Below are positions 54,773-62,859 of a stretch of DNA of 64,000 bases, one piece after another (within the stretch, counting starts at the first letter, position 1; every line of letters starts with the position of its first letter). This DNA is from Blastococcus sp. TF02-09. GTDB lineage: Bacteria; Actinomycetota; Actinomycetes; Mycobacteriales; Geodermatophilaceae. The notes beneath the pieces are model-generated. The model searched no databases. It had not been told where the DNA came from and saw nothing but the letters and a program-made list of their open reading frames with translations. The stretch is from assembly GCF_003319105.1 (NCBI RefSeq), contig NZ_QOHH01000003.1, forward strand, positions 186,001 to 250,000, given 5' to 3'. The translations under genes and the position numbers were made by a program.

Positions 54773-55207
54773 TCACGACAACGTCGGCATCCCCTCGCTC
54801 TCCAGGTCGGCGTACGCCGCCTCCAGCTCGGCCACGTAGGCCTCCCAGTTGGTGGCGTCCCAGATCTCGAAGCGGGTGTCCACACCGACGACGACGACGT
54901 CGCGGTCCAGGCCCGCGTAGTCGCGCAGGCTCGCGGGGATCGTGATGCGGCCGGTCTTGTCCGGCTCGATCTCGACCATCGACCCGAAGCTCATGCGGGC
55001 GGCCATGCGGGCGCGGGCGGTGTCGGAGGGGGCCATGGCGGCCATCGCGGCGCTCTGCTCGGCGACCCGGGCCATGGTCAGGCCGTAGACGCAGCGCTCC
55101 TGGCCCTTCTTGATCACCATGCCGTCGGCCACCTGGTCGCGGAAGCGGACCGGGAGGGCGAGCCGGCCCTTCTCGTCGAGCCGCAGGGGGTAGCTGCCGA
55201 CGAACAC
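54773..55207 (-). CDS. mraZ: Transcriptional regulator MraZ
   Basis: A 144-residue protein with two SpoVT-AbrB domains (about 5-47 and 78-121), each with the D-x-x-G-R signature: LDEKGRLALPVRFRD and PDKTGRITIPASLRDYAG. MraZ forms octameric or dodecameric rings, binds tandem repeats upstream of its own gene and represses the dcw cluster. GTG 55207 (VFVGSYPLRLDEKG) is the family start with GGGGTGA upstream. The matching operator lies 85 bp upstream. Confidence 0.96.
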   Translation of the reverse strand: MFVGSYPLRLDEKGRLALPVRFRDQVADGMVIKKGQERCVYGLTMARVAEQSAAMAAMAPSDTARARMAARMSFGSMVEIEPDKTGRITIPASLRDYAGLDRDVVVVGVDTRFEIWDATNWEAYVAELEAAYADLESEGMPTLS

Positions 55208-55291
55208 CGGATCACCCCCCGCATCTGTCCTCCATCGGCTCCGCAGCGACCCCTGAGCGGTCCCTGCCTCCCCACCGAGCGACACAGTAAC

Positions 55292-55316
55292 CCACTGGCC
55301 CCCACTGGACACCACT
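55292..55316 (-). promoter_or_regulatory. MraZ operator: three AGTGG repeats at 10 bp spacing
   Basis: On the mraZ coding strand AGTGG occurs at 55316-55312, 55306-55302 and 55296-55292, exactly 10 bp apart, in the order AGTGGTGTCC, AGTGGGGGCC, AGTGGGTTAC. MraZ from several bacteria binds short G-rich repeats with one-turn spacing, so this is very probably the autoregulatory site. It sits between mraZ and the divergent moxR gene. Confidence 0.75.
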
Positions 55317-55417
55317 TCGCACCGTGTCGTGGCTAGGCGCCCCACCCGGGCCCCGCACCGGGTCGCACCCGGGCACGGAGCGGGGCCGATCGCCCCCGCG
55401 CGACCGCCGACGCCACG

Positions 55418-55423
55418 TACCGT
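55418..55423 (+). promoter_or_regulatory. Candidate -10 of a leaderless moxR promoter
   Basis: TACCGT fits TANNNT and is followed by 7 nt (GGGAGAG) and GTG 55431. The purine-rich 7 nt is too close to the codon to work as a normal Shine-Dalgarno sequence, which supports leaderless translation and decides the start among several in-frame codons. Confidence 0.5.
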
Positions 55424-55430
55424 GGGAGAG

Positions 55431-56414
55431 GTGACCGAGGCCACGCGGACGACCGGCGGAGCCACCGGCGAGGGCGTCGACGTGGCGGCCACCGCCGGCC
55501 GGATCGCGGAGAACGTCGGCCGCGTGGTGCAGGGCAAGGACCGCGTCGTCCGGCTGGCCCTGGTGACGCTGCTGGCCGAGGGTCACCTGCTCGTCGAGGA
55601 CGTGCCCGGGGTCGGCAAGACCACGCTGGCCAAGGCGCTGGCCGCCTCGATCGATGCGACGGTCCGCCGCATCCAGTTCACCCCCGACCTGCTCCCCAGC
55701 GACGTCACCGGCGTCGCGGTGTACGACCAGGAGTCGCGGGAGTTCGAGTTCAAGCCCGGCGCGATCTTCGCCAACGTGGTGGTGGCCGACGAGATCAACC
55801 GCGCCTCGCCCAAGACGCAGTCGGCCCTGCTGGAGTGCATGGAGGAGCGCCAGGTCACCGTCGACGGCGTCAGCTACGAGCTGGCCCGCCCGTTCCTCGT
55901 GATGGCGACGCAGAACCCGCTGGAGATGGAGGGGACCTATCCCCTGCCCGAGGCGCAGCGGGACCGCTTCACCACCCGGGTGTCGATGGGCTACCCCGAC
56001 CAGGACGCCGAGCTGGCGATGCTCGACGACCGGTCCACCACCGATCCGCTGGCCGGGCTGCTCCCGGTCGCCGACGCGGCCTCCGTGAGCGAGCTGATCG
56101 CCGCCATCGGCCGGCTGCACGTCTCCGAGGCCGTGCGCCGCTACGTCGTCGACCTGGTCGGCAGCACCCGCCGCTCCCCCCACCTGCGCCTGGGCGCCTC
56201 CCCGCGCGCCGGTCTCCAGCTGCTGCGCGCCGCCCGTGCGTCCGCGGCGCTGGCCGGCCGGGACATGGTGCTGCCCGACGACGTCAAGGAGCTGGCCGGT
56301 CCGGTGCTGGCCCACCGGCTGCTGATGGCCCCGGCGGCGGCCGGCGGCGGTCGCACCGCCGAGCACGTGGTCGCCGAGCTGGTGGCGACGCTGCCGGTAC
56401 CCCGCGGGCGCTGA
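55431..56414 (+). CDS. MoxR-type AAA+ ATPase
   Basis: A 327-residue chaperone-like AAA+ protein. Walker A lies in EDVPGVGKTTLAKALA, Walker B in ANVVVADEINRASPKTQ, followed by ECMEERQVTVDG and sensor 1 in VMATQNPLEMEGTYPLPEAQ. C-terminal lid helices follow (about 240-320). MoxR proteins with DUF58 and transglutaminase partners are thought to fold or activate envelope proteins. Start 55431 is chosen from the -10 spacing; the frame is open from 55329. The gene is divergent from mraZ and has the DUF58 gene 5 bp downstream. Confidence 0.93.
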   Translation: MTEATRTTGGATGEGVDVAATAGRIAENVGRVVQGKDRVVRLALVTLLAEGHLLVEDVPGVGKTTLAKALAASIDATVRRIQFTPDLLPSDVTGVAVYDQESREFEFKPGAIFANVVVADEINRASPKTQSALLECMEERQVTVDGVSYELARPFLVMATQNPLEMEGTYPLPEAQRDRFTTRVSMGYPDQDAELAMLDDRSTTDPLAGLLPVADAASVSELIAAIGRLHVSEAVRRYVVDLVGSTRRSPHLRLGASPRAGLQLLRAARASAALAGRDMVLPDDVKELAGPVLAHRLLMAPAAAGGGRTAEHVVAELVATLPVPRGR

Positions 56415-56419
56415 CGCCG

Positions 56420-57739
56420 GTGCCGGGACCGGGAGCGACGCGGACCGCGCTGACCCGCCGTGGCCGGTGGCTGCTGGCCGGTGGTGCGGCGCTGCTGGGG
56501 GCCGGCGCGCTGCTGGGCGAGCGGTCGGTGGTCCAGCTGGCCGTCTTCGTGCTCGCCCTCCCGCTGGTCTCCGCGCTGGTGGTGACCCGCGAGCGGTTCC
56601 GCCCGGTGGTGGCGCGCAGCGTGGACCCGGCGCGGGCCCGGCGGGGTGAGGACGCCGAGGTGTCGCTCGAGATCGCCAGCGCCGGCCGCGGCCCCGGCGC
56701 GACCTGGCTGCTCGCCGAGCAGCTGCCCCCCGCGCTCGGCACGGACCGGCGGTTCACCCTGGCCCGGTTGCCCGTGGGCCGGCGCACCGTCCTGCGCTAC
56801 CGGCTGCAGCCCTGCCGCCGCGGCCGGTACGCCCTGGGCCCGCTGCGGTCGCGGGTGGTGGACCCCTTCGGGCTGGTGGAGCGCAGCAACCCGGGGGCGG
56901 GCACCACCCCGCTGCTCGTCGTCCCCCGGGTGCAGCCGCTGGGCGCCGCGGGCCCGCTGGACGGGCACGGCGGCGAGGGGTCGCGGCGGTCGATCGCCGT
57001 GCACGGCGAGGACGACGTGAGCATCCGCGAGTACCGCCGGGGGGACGACCTGCGCAAGGTGCACTGGCGGGCGACCGCGCGCACCGGCGAGCTCAAGGTC
57101 CGCCTCGAGGAGCGCCCGTGGCGGGCGCGGACGACCGTGCTGCTCGACGCCCGCCGTCCCGCGCACCTGGTCGCCCCCCAGCACGACCCCGACCCGGCCG
57201 ACAGCCTGGAGTGGGCGGTGGAGGCCGCCGCCAGCATCGCGGTCGCGCTCGGCGGGCGCGGCCACGAGGTCCGGCTCGTCACCGAGGCCGGCGAGCTCGC
57301 CGGCTCCGGCCGGGTGCCGGCCGGCCCCCTGGGCGGCGCACCGGAGGAGCTGCTGGACCGGCTGGCCACGCTCGTGCCGTCGTCCCGCACGGACCTCGCC
57401 CCCGGCATCGAGGTGGTGCGCCGCATCGCCGGTGACGGGCAGGTCGTCTGCGTGCTGGGCGCCCTGGGGCCCGAGGACGTCGCCGACCTCGTCCGCGTCC
57501 GGTCCGGCCCCTCGGCGGGGCTCGCGGTGCTGCTCGACCTCGGGAGCTTCCTGCCGGGGGTCCGCGGCTCCCGCCCCGGGACGTCGGCAGCCGGCACGAC
57601 GCTTGCCGACCAGCGCGAGGAGGTCGCCGGCGTGCTGCGGGCGGCCGGCTGGCGGGTGGCCGTCGCCCGCGCCGGGGAGCCCGTCGCCGCGGTGTGGGCC
57701 GCGCTCGCCGGCCGGCCGGCCGCGGAGGCGCTCCGGTGA
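56420..57739 (+). CDS. DUF58 domain protein
   Basis: A 439-residue protein with two close N-terminal helices (about 15-33 and 37-53) and a large cytosolic or extracytosolic part. The DUF58 signature is VHGEDDVSIREYRRGDDLRKVHWRATARTGELKVR in pieces (for example REYRRGDDLRKVHWRATA), followed by a vWA-like region. DUF58 proteins regularly pair with MoxR ATPases; the joint function is unproven. GTG 56420 is 5 bp after moxR and the stop overlaps the transglutaminase start as GTGA. Confidence 0.92.
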   Translation: MPGPGATRTALTRRGRWLLAGGAALLGAGALLGERSVVQLAVFVLALPLVSALVVTRERFRPVVARSVDPARARRGEDAEVSLEIASAGRGPGATWLLAEQLPPALGTDRRFTLARLPVGRRTVLRYRLQPCRRGRYALGPLRSRVVDPFGLVERSNPGAGTTPLLVVPRVQPLGAAGPLDGHGGEGSRRSIAVHGEDDVSIREYRRGDDLRKVHWRATARTGELKVRLEERPWRARTTVLLDARRPAHLVAPQHDPDPADSLEWAVEAAASIAVALGGRGHEVRLVTEAGELAGSGRVPAGPLGGAPEELLDRLATLVPSSRTDLAPGIEVVRRIAGDGQVVCVLGALGPEDVADLVRVRSGPSAGLAVLLDLGSFLPGVRGSRPGTSAAGTTLADQREEVAGVLRAAGWRVAVARAGEPVAAVWAALAGRPAAEALR

Positions 57740-60057
57740 GGCATCCCGACGTCCGCACCTCCGTGGCCGCCGCCGCCGCGACGGCGCTGGGCGCGCTGGC
57801 GCTCTCCCCCGTCTTCTCGGCCGGCGACTGGGTGCGCCCGGTCCTCAGCGCCGTGCTCGTGGTCCTCTTCTCCGGGCTGGCGCTGCGCTACGCCGGCGAG
57901 GCGATCGCCGCCCGGGCCTTCGCCGGGCGCGCGGTCCCGCCGCTATGGGCCGCGCTCGGCACGGTGCTGGTGCCGGTGGGTCAGCTGACCGCCCTGACCG
58001 CGTACCTGACCGCCCGCTTCACCTCCGCCGACGCGGCGTGGGGTGTCCTCCCGACGCCGGACGGCGTCGGCGCGCTGCTGGCGGTGCTGCGCGACGGGGC
58101 CGACGAGATCCGGGAGCAGGTGGCACCCGCCACCCCCGTGGCCGCGCTCGCCGCCCTGGTCGCGGTGTTCGTGGGCCTGGTGGCGGTCTTCGTCGACCTG
58201 CTGGCCGTGGCGGGGCGGCAGGCCGCCGTCGCCGGGCTGGCCCTGCTGGTCCTCGTCGGCGTGCCGGTGTTCACCCTCGGCGGCGACATCGGCCTGGTGC
58301 CGGTCGTGGCGCCCGCCGCCGGGCTGGCCCTGCTGCTGTGGGCCGATCAGTCCCGGCAGCTGGACCCCGGCGCTCGCAGCAGCGGCACCCGCGGCGCGGG
58401 CGGCGCCACCGCCGTCCGCATCGGCGTCGTGGCGGTGCTCGTGGGGGTGCTCGGCGGCGGCATGCTGCCCACCCTGGCCGAGGGGTCGCTGGGCGGCGGC
58501 ACGGGAGGCTCGGGCGGCACCGGGACGTCGCTGGACCCGGTCGCGGCCATGCGCGGGCAGCTGACGCGCAACGAGCCCGTCGACCTCCTGCGGCTGCGGA
58601 CCGACGTGCCCGACCCCGGCTACCTGCGCTCGGTGACGGTGGACCGGTACGACGAGGAGGCGGGCTGGATCGAGGGCGACCCCGGCGCGCTGCTGCCCTT
58701 GGACGCCCAGCTGCCGAGGCCGCACCCGCGGGCCGCCGGGCGGCCGGTGAACGCCACCATCGACGTGATCTGGCACGACGACCGGTACCTGCCGGTGCCC
58801 GTCGCACCGCTGTCGGTGCGGCTGGAGGGGGACCAGGAGGGCTGGCGGCTGGACCCGACCCTGGGCAGCGTCGTGGGCGAGGACGAGAGCAGCGCCGACC
58901 GGAGCTACGAGGTGGCCGCCTCCGAGGTGCGCCCGACGGCGGAGCAGCTGCAGGCCGCCCCGGCGCTGCGCCCGGGGCACCCCGTCCGTGACCGCTTCAC
59001 CGCCCTGCCCCCGCTCGACCCGCGGGTGCAGGAGCAGGTGGACGCCCTGGTGGACGGCGTGGAGGGCGGCTACGACCGCGTCCGGCGGATCATGGACTTC
59101 TTCACCGACCCCGCCAACGGCTTCGACTACGCCCTCTCCACCGATCCGGGCACGAGCGGGAACGACCTCCTGGACTTCCTGACCGAGCGGCGGGGGTACT
59201 GCGAGCAGTACGCGGGGGCGATGGCGGTCATGGTGCGGGCCGCCGGGATGCCGGCCCGGGTCGCGCTCGGCTACACCCCCGGGACGGTGCAGGAGAACGG
59301 CACCCGGGTGATCACCAGCGACGACGCGCACGCCTGGGTCGAGGTGTACTTCTACGACCTGGGCTGGGTGCCCTTCGACCCCACGCCGATCGACGTCGAC
59401 CGGCGGGCCGACCTGCCGTGGGCTCCCCGGGTGGCGGTCGAGGACTTCCCGGAGCAGGAACCGGTGCTGCCGGAGATCCCGCCGGAGCAGCTGTCGCTGG
59501 CCGACCCGGTGGTGCCGCTGGGCTCCGAGCTGGACCCCTCGGACGCGGTCGGTGAAGTCTCCGCGGACGCCGGGGACCGGACCTGGCCGGCCCGTGCGGG
59601 GCTGGGGGCCCTGGCCGCGGCCGTGCTCGCGCTGCCGGCCGGGGTGCGGTTGCTGCAGCGGCGCCGGCGGCTGGCCGCGGGGACGCCGCGCACGCTGTGG
59701 GACGAGCTCACCGCCACCGCCGACGACCTCGGCATCGACCGGGACCCGGCCTGGACGCCGCGCGAGGCCGGCCGCGCCCTCGCCGGGCGGACGGCCGGCA
59801 CCACCGGGGCCGAGGCGATCACCCGGCTGGCGCAGGCCGAGGAGCTGGCCAGCTACGGGCCGGGCGCCGGGGCCCGGGACGACGACCTGCCCGCGACGCT
59901 GCGCACCGCCCGGCGGGAGCTGGTCCGGGCCGCGGGCCGGCGGGCCAGGGTGCGGGCGGCGTGCTGGCCGGCGTCCCTGCCCGCGGCGGTGCGGGCCGGG
60001 CTGCCGGCGTGGGCGCGCCGGCTGCCCGAGCTCCCCCGCGCCTGGCGGCGGGTGTGA
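57736..60057 (+). CDS. Membrane transglutaminase-like protein (TgpA/DUF3488 type)
   Basis: A 773-residue membrane protein. Five or six N-terminal helices (about 5-245) are followed by an external transglutaminase-core domain with Cys489 in RRGYCEQYAGAMAVMVRAAG, His532 in SDDAHAWVEVYF, and the Asp a few residues later in the DLGWVPFDPTP region. Another helix (about 617-637) precedes a cytosolic tail with a DUF4129-like pattern. In this MoxR-DUF58-TGase arrangement the protein may act as a protease or crosslinker in the envelope. GTG 57736 overlaps the DUF58 stop. Confidence 0.92.
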   Translation: MRHPDVRTSVAAAAATALGALALSPVFSAGDWVRPVLSAVLVVLFSGLALRYAGEAIAARAFAGRAVPPLWAALGTVLVPVGQLTALTAYLTARFTSADAAWGVLPTPDGVGALLAVLRDGADEIREQVAPATPVAALAALVAVFVGLVAVFVDLLAVAGRQAAVAGLALLVLVGVPVFTLGGDIGLVPVVAPAAGLALLLWADQSRQLDPGARSSGTRGAGGATAVRIGVVAVLVGVLGGGMLPTLAEGSLGGGTGGSGGTGTSLDPVAAMRGQLTRNEPVDLLRLRTDVPDPGYLRSVTVDRYDEEAGWIEGDPGALLPLDAQLPRPHPRAAGRPVNATIDVIWHDDRYLPVPVAPLSVRLEGDQEGWRLDPTLGSVVGEDESSADRSYEVAASEVRPTAEQLQAAPALRPGHPVRDRFTALPPLDPRVQEQVDALVDGVEGGYDRVRRIMDFFTDPANGFDYALSTDPGTSGNDLLDFLTERRGYCEQYAGAMAVMVRAAGMPARVALGYTPGTVQENGTRVITSDDAHAWVEVYFYDLGWVPFDPTPIDVDRRADLPWAPRVAVEDFPEQEPVLPEIPPEQLSLADPVVPLGSELDPSDAVGEVSADAGDRTWPARAGLGALAAAVLALPAGVRLLQRRRRLAAGTPRTLWDELTATADDLGIDRDPAWTPREAGRALAGRTAGTTGAEAITRLAQAEELASYGPGAGARDDDLPATLRTARRELVRAAGRRARVRAACWPASLPAAVRAGLPAWARRLPELPRAWRRV

Positions 60058-60076
60058 CGGGCCGCCGCCGCGCGGG

Positions 60077-60541
60077 CTAGCGCGCCAGCCCTCCACCGGT
60101 CCACGCCTCGTCGGAGGTCACCTCGCGCACGACGTCGAGCCAGCCGGGGACGCGGTCGGAGGGCTCGCCGCCGTCGTCGATCTCCGCGACGAGCGCGCCG
60201 TCCTCGTGCTCGTCGACGGCGACCAGCCACCCGTCCCGCGCGACCGTGTGCCGCTTCTTGCGGAGCGTGCGGGCGGGCAGCGCGGCCAGGACCTCCCACT
60301 CCGCGTCGTCCAGGTAGAGCGAGGTGCAGGCGATCTCGCCGGGCCCGTCGGAGAGCCGGACCTTGTGGCCGAGCTTGCGGACCACTGTGCCGTCGGGCCC
60401 GTGCACCTCGCGCAGCCGCAACCGGGTGCCGATCAGGTACCGGTCGACGATCTCCCGGGTGGCGGTGACGCTCTCCGGCAGGCTCGCGAGCAGGTACCGG
60501 CGCTCCCGCTCCACCACGGCGTACTTGAGCGGGTGCGCCAC
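60077..60541 (-). CDS. CYTH domain protein
   Basis: A 154-residue soluble protein with the CYTH tunnel-fold signature: VERERRYLLASLPE (E-x-E-x-R/K), GTRLRLREVHG, LGHKVRL, ARTLRKKRHTV and VAEIDD. The family covers inorganic triphosphatases, thiamine triphosphatases and class IV adenylate cyclases acting on triphosphates with a divalent metal. Which substrate is used cannot be told. GTG 60541 is 23 bp after the DUF3040 gene; the gene converges on the transglutaminase gene. Confidence 0.85.
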   Translation of the reverse strand: MAHPLKYAVVERERRYLLASLPESVTATREIVDRYLIGTRLRLREVHGPDGTVVRKLGHKVRLSDGPGEIACTSLYLDDAEWEVLAALPARTLRKKRHTVARDGWLVAVDEHEDGALVAEIDDGGEPSDRVPGWLDVVREVTSDEAWTGGGLAR

Positions 60542-60564
60542 GGCCGTGGGGTACGAGTCGTCGG

Positions 60565-60975
60565 CTACTGGTCGTAGCGGCGGCGGAACCGCTCCTCGAG
60601 CCGGGTCTTCAGCGGCTGGCGTCCTCCGCGGCTGCCGCGGCTCCCACGGGCGGGGCCGGACGGTCCCCGCCCGTTCGCCGGCGCGGGGCCGGGCTCGACG
60701 GCGCCGGTGGCGACCTTGTAGTTCAGGACGGCGAGGGCGAGCCCGCCGAAGGCGACGAGGGACCCGAGGGCCCCGATGAGCCACTCCTGCGCGACAGCGC
60801 CGCCGACGAGGATCGCGAACCCGACGACGACGAGCACGGCGCCGAGCTGCAGGCGCCGACGCGACCGCAGCCGGCGGTCACCGGTGCGGACGGAGGACGC
60901 GAACTTGGGATCGTCATCGACGAGGGCGCGCTCGATCTGCTCCAGCAGCCGTTGTTCGTGCTCGGAGAGCGGCAC
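60565..60975 (-). CDS. DUF3040 membrane protein
   Basis: A 136-residue actinobacterial protein that begins MPLSEHEQRLLEQIERALVDDDPKFASS, the invariant DUF3040 start. Two helices (about 43-60 and 67-86) form a hairpin, and the C-terminal 45 residues are Gly/Arg-rich and basic. DUF3040 genes usually lie near mraZ, as here, and are often in the same regulons as septation genes, but the role is unknown. GTG 60975 has TGGAGG upstream. Confidence 0.9.
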   Translation of the reverse strand: MPLSEHEQRLLEQIERALVDDDPKFASSVRTGDRRLRSRRRLQLGAVLVVVGFAILVGGAVAQEWLIGALGSLVAFGGLALAVLNYKVATGAVEPGPAPANGRGPSGPARGSRGSRGGRQPLKTRLEERFRRRYDQ

Positions 60976-61101
60976 GTCGACCTCCAGGTGGGCGGAGCCA
61001 GGGCCGTCGGAGGCTCCCGCCGACGGTGACTTCGAGGATACGAGCCCTTTGCGGGGCGCGAAAGGTGACGATACGGCGAGCCGTGGGCGAACCGCCGCTG
61101 A

Positions 61102-62352
61102 TCACCCCTCCGGGTTTCCGGCAGCCGGCCGACCGGTGGTGCCGCGGGCCCTCCCGGAGCGCCCCGGCCGGCCGTCGCGGTGCAGCAGGGTGGCCGGGCG
61201 CACCGCGCCGGCGCCGAACCGGCGGGCGGCGCGGTCGGCCGCCAGCTCGGCGTCGCGACGGCCGTGCTCGCGGGCGCCGAGCTCCAGCTGCTGGGGCGCC
61301 GACCCGGCCTCCACCAGCCGTTCCGCGCGGACGCCGACCAGCCGGATGCGGGCCCGGTCGAGCCCGAGCGCGTCGAACAGGGCCCGGGCGGTGTCGTAGA
61401 GCTCCTGCCCGACGTCGGTGGGGACGTCGAGGGTGCGGCTGCGGGTGATCGTGGCGAAGTCGGCGAACCGCACCTTGATGCTCACCGTGCGGGCCAGCCA
61501 CCCGCCCGAGCGCAGCCGGCCCGCCGTCCGCTCGGCGAGCAGCAGGAGCTCGCGGTGGATGACCGCCGGGTCGTCGACGTCGGTGCCGAAGGTCTCCTCG
61601 TGGCCGGTCGACTTCTCCGGCTCGTCGGGCACCACCCGGCGCGGGTCGCGGCCCCAGGCCAGCTCGTGCAGGTGTGCGCCGGCGGCGGGGCCGAGGGCCC
61701 GCTGCAGCGTCCGGGCCGGCACGTGCGCGAGGTCGCCCACGGTCCGCATCCCGAGCCGCAGCAGCTGCTCCTCGGTCTTGGGCCCCACGCCCCACAGCGC
61801 GCCGACCGGCAGGGGGTGCAGGAAGTCCATGACCTCGGCCGGCCGGACGATCCGCATCCCGTCGGGCTTGGCGGAGGTGGAGGCCAGCTTGGCGACGAAC
61901 TTGCTGCCCGCCACGCCGACCGAGCAGGTGATCCCCTGCTCGTCGAAGACGCGGGCGCGGAGGTACTCGCCGATCTCGGCGGGATCCCCCAGCCGCCGGC
62001 CGGCGCCGGAGACGTCGAGGAACGCCTCGTCCAGGCTCAGCGGCTCCACCAGCGGGGTGATCGAGCGGAACAGGGCCATCACCGAGCGGGAGACCTCGGC
62101 GTAGAGCGACAGGTCACCGGGGAGCACCGTCGCCGTCGGGCACAGCCGCAGCGCCCGGGCGGTGGGCATGGCCGCGTGCACGCCGTAGCGCCGCGCCTCG
62201 TAGGTGGCCGAGGTGACCACCCCCCGGTTGCCCGCCCCGCCCACGATCACCGGGGTGCCGGCCAGCTCGGGGCGGCGGCGCACCTCGACGCTGGCGAAGA
62301 ACGCGTCCATGTCGACGTGCAGTACGGTGCAGCCCTGCGCCCGCCCGCCCAC
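61102..62352 (-). CDS. dinB: DNA polymerase IV
   Basis: A 416-residue Y-family translesion polymerase. Catalytic motifs are HVDMDAFFASVE and SLDEAFLDVSG; HhH DNA-binding motifs (GVGPKTEEQLLRLGMRTVGDL) and the little-finger domain (about 250-360) follow. The C-terminal 50 residues are basic and lack a recognisable beta-clamp motif by eye. GTG 62352 has GGAGGTG upstream and family-type sequence begins right after it. A perfect LexA-type palindrome lies 16 bp upstream, so it is expected to be SOS-induced. Confidence 0.95.
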   Translation of the reverse strand: MGGRAQGCTVLHVDMDAFFASVEVRRRPELAGTPVIVGGAGNRGVVTSATYEARRYGVHAAMPTARALRLCPTATVLPGDLSLYAEVSRSVMALFRSITPLVEPLSLDEAFLDVSGAGRRLGDPAEIGEYLRARVFDEQGITCSVGVAGSKFVAKLASTSAKPDGMRIVRPAEVMDFLHPLPVGALWGVGPKTEEQLLRLGMRTVGDLAHVPARTLQRALGPAAGAHLHELAWGRDPRRVVPDEPEKSTGHEETFGTDVDDPAVIHRELLLLAERTAGRLRSGGWLARTVSIKVRFADFATITRSRTLDVPTDVGQELYDTARALFDALGLDRARIRLVGVRAERLVEAGSAPQQLELGAREHGRRDAELAADRAARRFGAGAVRPATLLHRDGRPGRSGRARGTTGRPAAGNPEG

Positions 62353-62367
62353 TCGCCCACCTCCGTT

Positions 62368-62381
62368 CGAACACGTGTTCG
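62368..62381. promoter_or_regulatory. SOS (LexA) box of dinB
   Basis: CGAACACGTGTTCG is a perfect 14 bp palindrome and fits the actinobacterial LexA box CGAAC-N4-GTTCG. It ends 16 bp before the dinB GTG, close enough to block the promoter or the start of transcription. Confidence 0.85.
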
Positions 62382-62568
62382 CATCCGGACCCGACACTAG
62401 CCGCCGCCGAGCCGGGCGGTCCGCTGCCCCGGCCGCCGTGACGCAGTCGTGACCGGCCCTGCCGGCAACCGGCGCGCGACCCGCATGTGTCGGACCCTCC
62501 GGAGTGCGGTAAGCAGGCGTCGGCAGCCGCCGACCGGCGGCCGGAATCGAGACCGAGCGGAGGAGCCC

Positions 62569-62859
62569 ATGGCTCTGGACGACGAGATGACCAGCGGCGA
62601 CGGCGGTGCCGACGGCGGCGCGGACAGCGGCGCTCACGGCCCGGCCGACAGCAGCGCCGGCGCAGCCGACCACGGCGCCGCGGGTACGCCCGGCGGCCAC
62701 GACGGCGGCGCGGACGGTGGCGCTGACGGTGGTGCCGATGGCGGCGCGGACGGCGGTGCCGATGGCGGCGCGGACGGTGGCGCCGATGGCGGCGCGGACG
62801 GCGGTGCCGACGGTAGCGCCGACGGTGGTGCCGACGGCGGCGCGGACGGTTCGGCCTGA
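62569..62859 (+). CDS. Asp-Gly-Gly-Ala repeat protein (candidate substrate of the adjacent oxygenase)
   Basis: A 96-residue protein I do not recognise. ATG 62569 has GGAGG 5 nt upstream. It opens MALDDEMTSG, continues with imperfect tetrapeptides (DGGA, DGGA, DSGA, HGPA, DSSA), a looser spacer, and then exactly 13 units of D-G-(G/S)-A (62701-62856) to the stop. It has no Cys, Lys, Arg, aromatic residue, signal peptide or helix and would be very acidic and disordered. Repeat units differ mainly at third codon positions, which indicates selection on the protein. Its TGA overlaps the CTG start of a cupin/JmjC oxygenase gene. A repetitive modification substrate, a RiPP-like precursor or a metal-binding linker are possibilities. 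Confidence 0.65.
   Translation: MALDDEMTSGDGGADGGADSGAHGPADSSAGAADHGAAGTPGGHDGGADGGADGGADGGADGGADGGADGGADGGADGGADGSADGGADGGADGSA

Noticed and set aside
54343-54885. 180-codon minus-strand open frame between mraZ and rsmH
   Set aside because: Low-complexity Pro/Arg/Ser, partly overlapping mraZ in another frame; better explained by the C-rich leader.
62599-62856. 12-nt tandem repeats as a noncoding satellite or CRISPR
   Set aside because: Frame is kept throughout and changes are mainly silent, so a translated repeat fits better.
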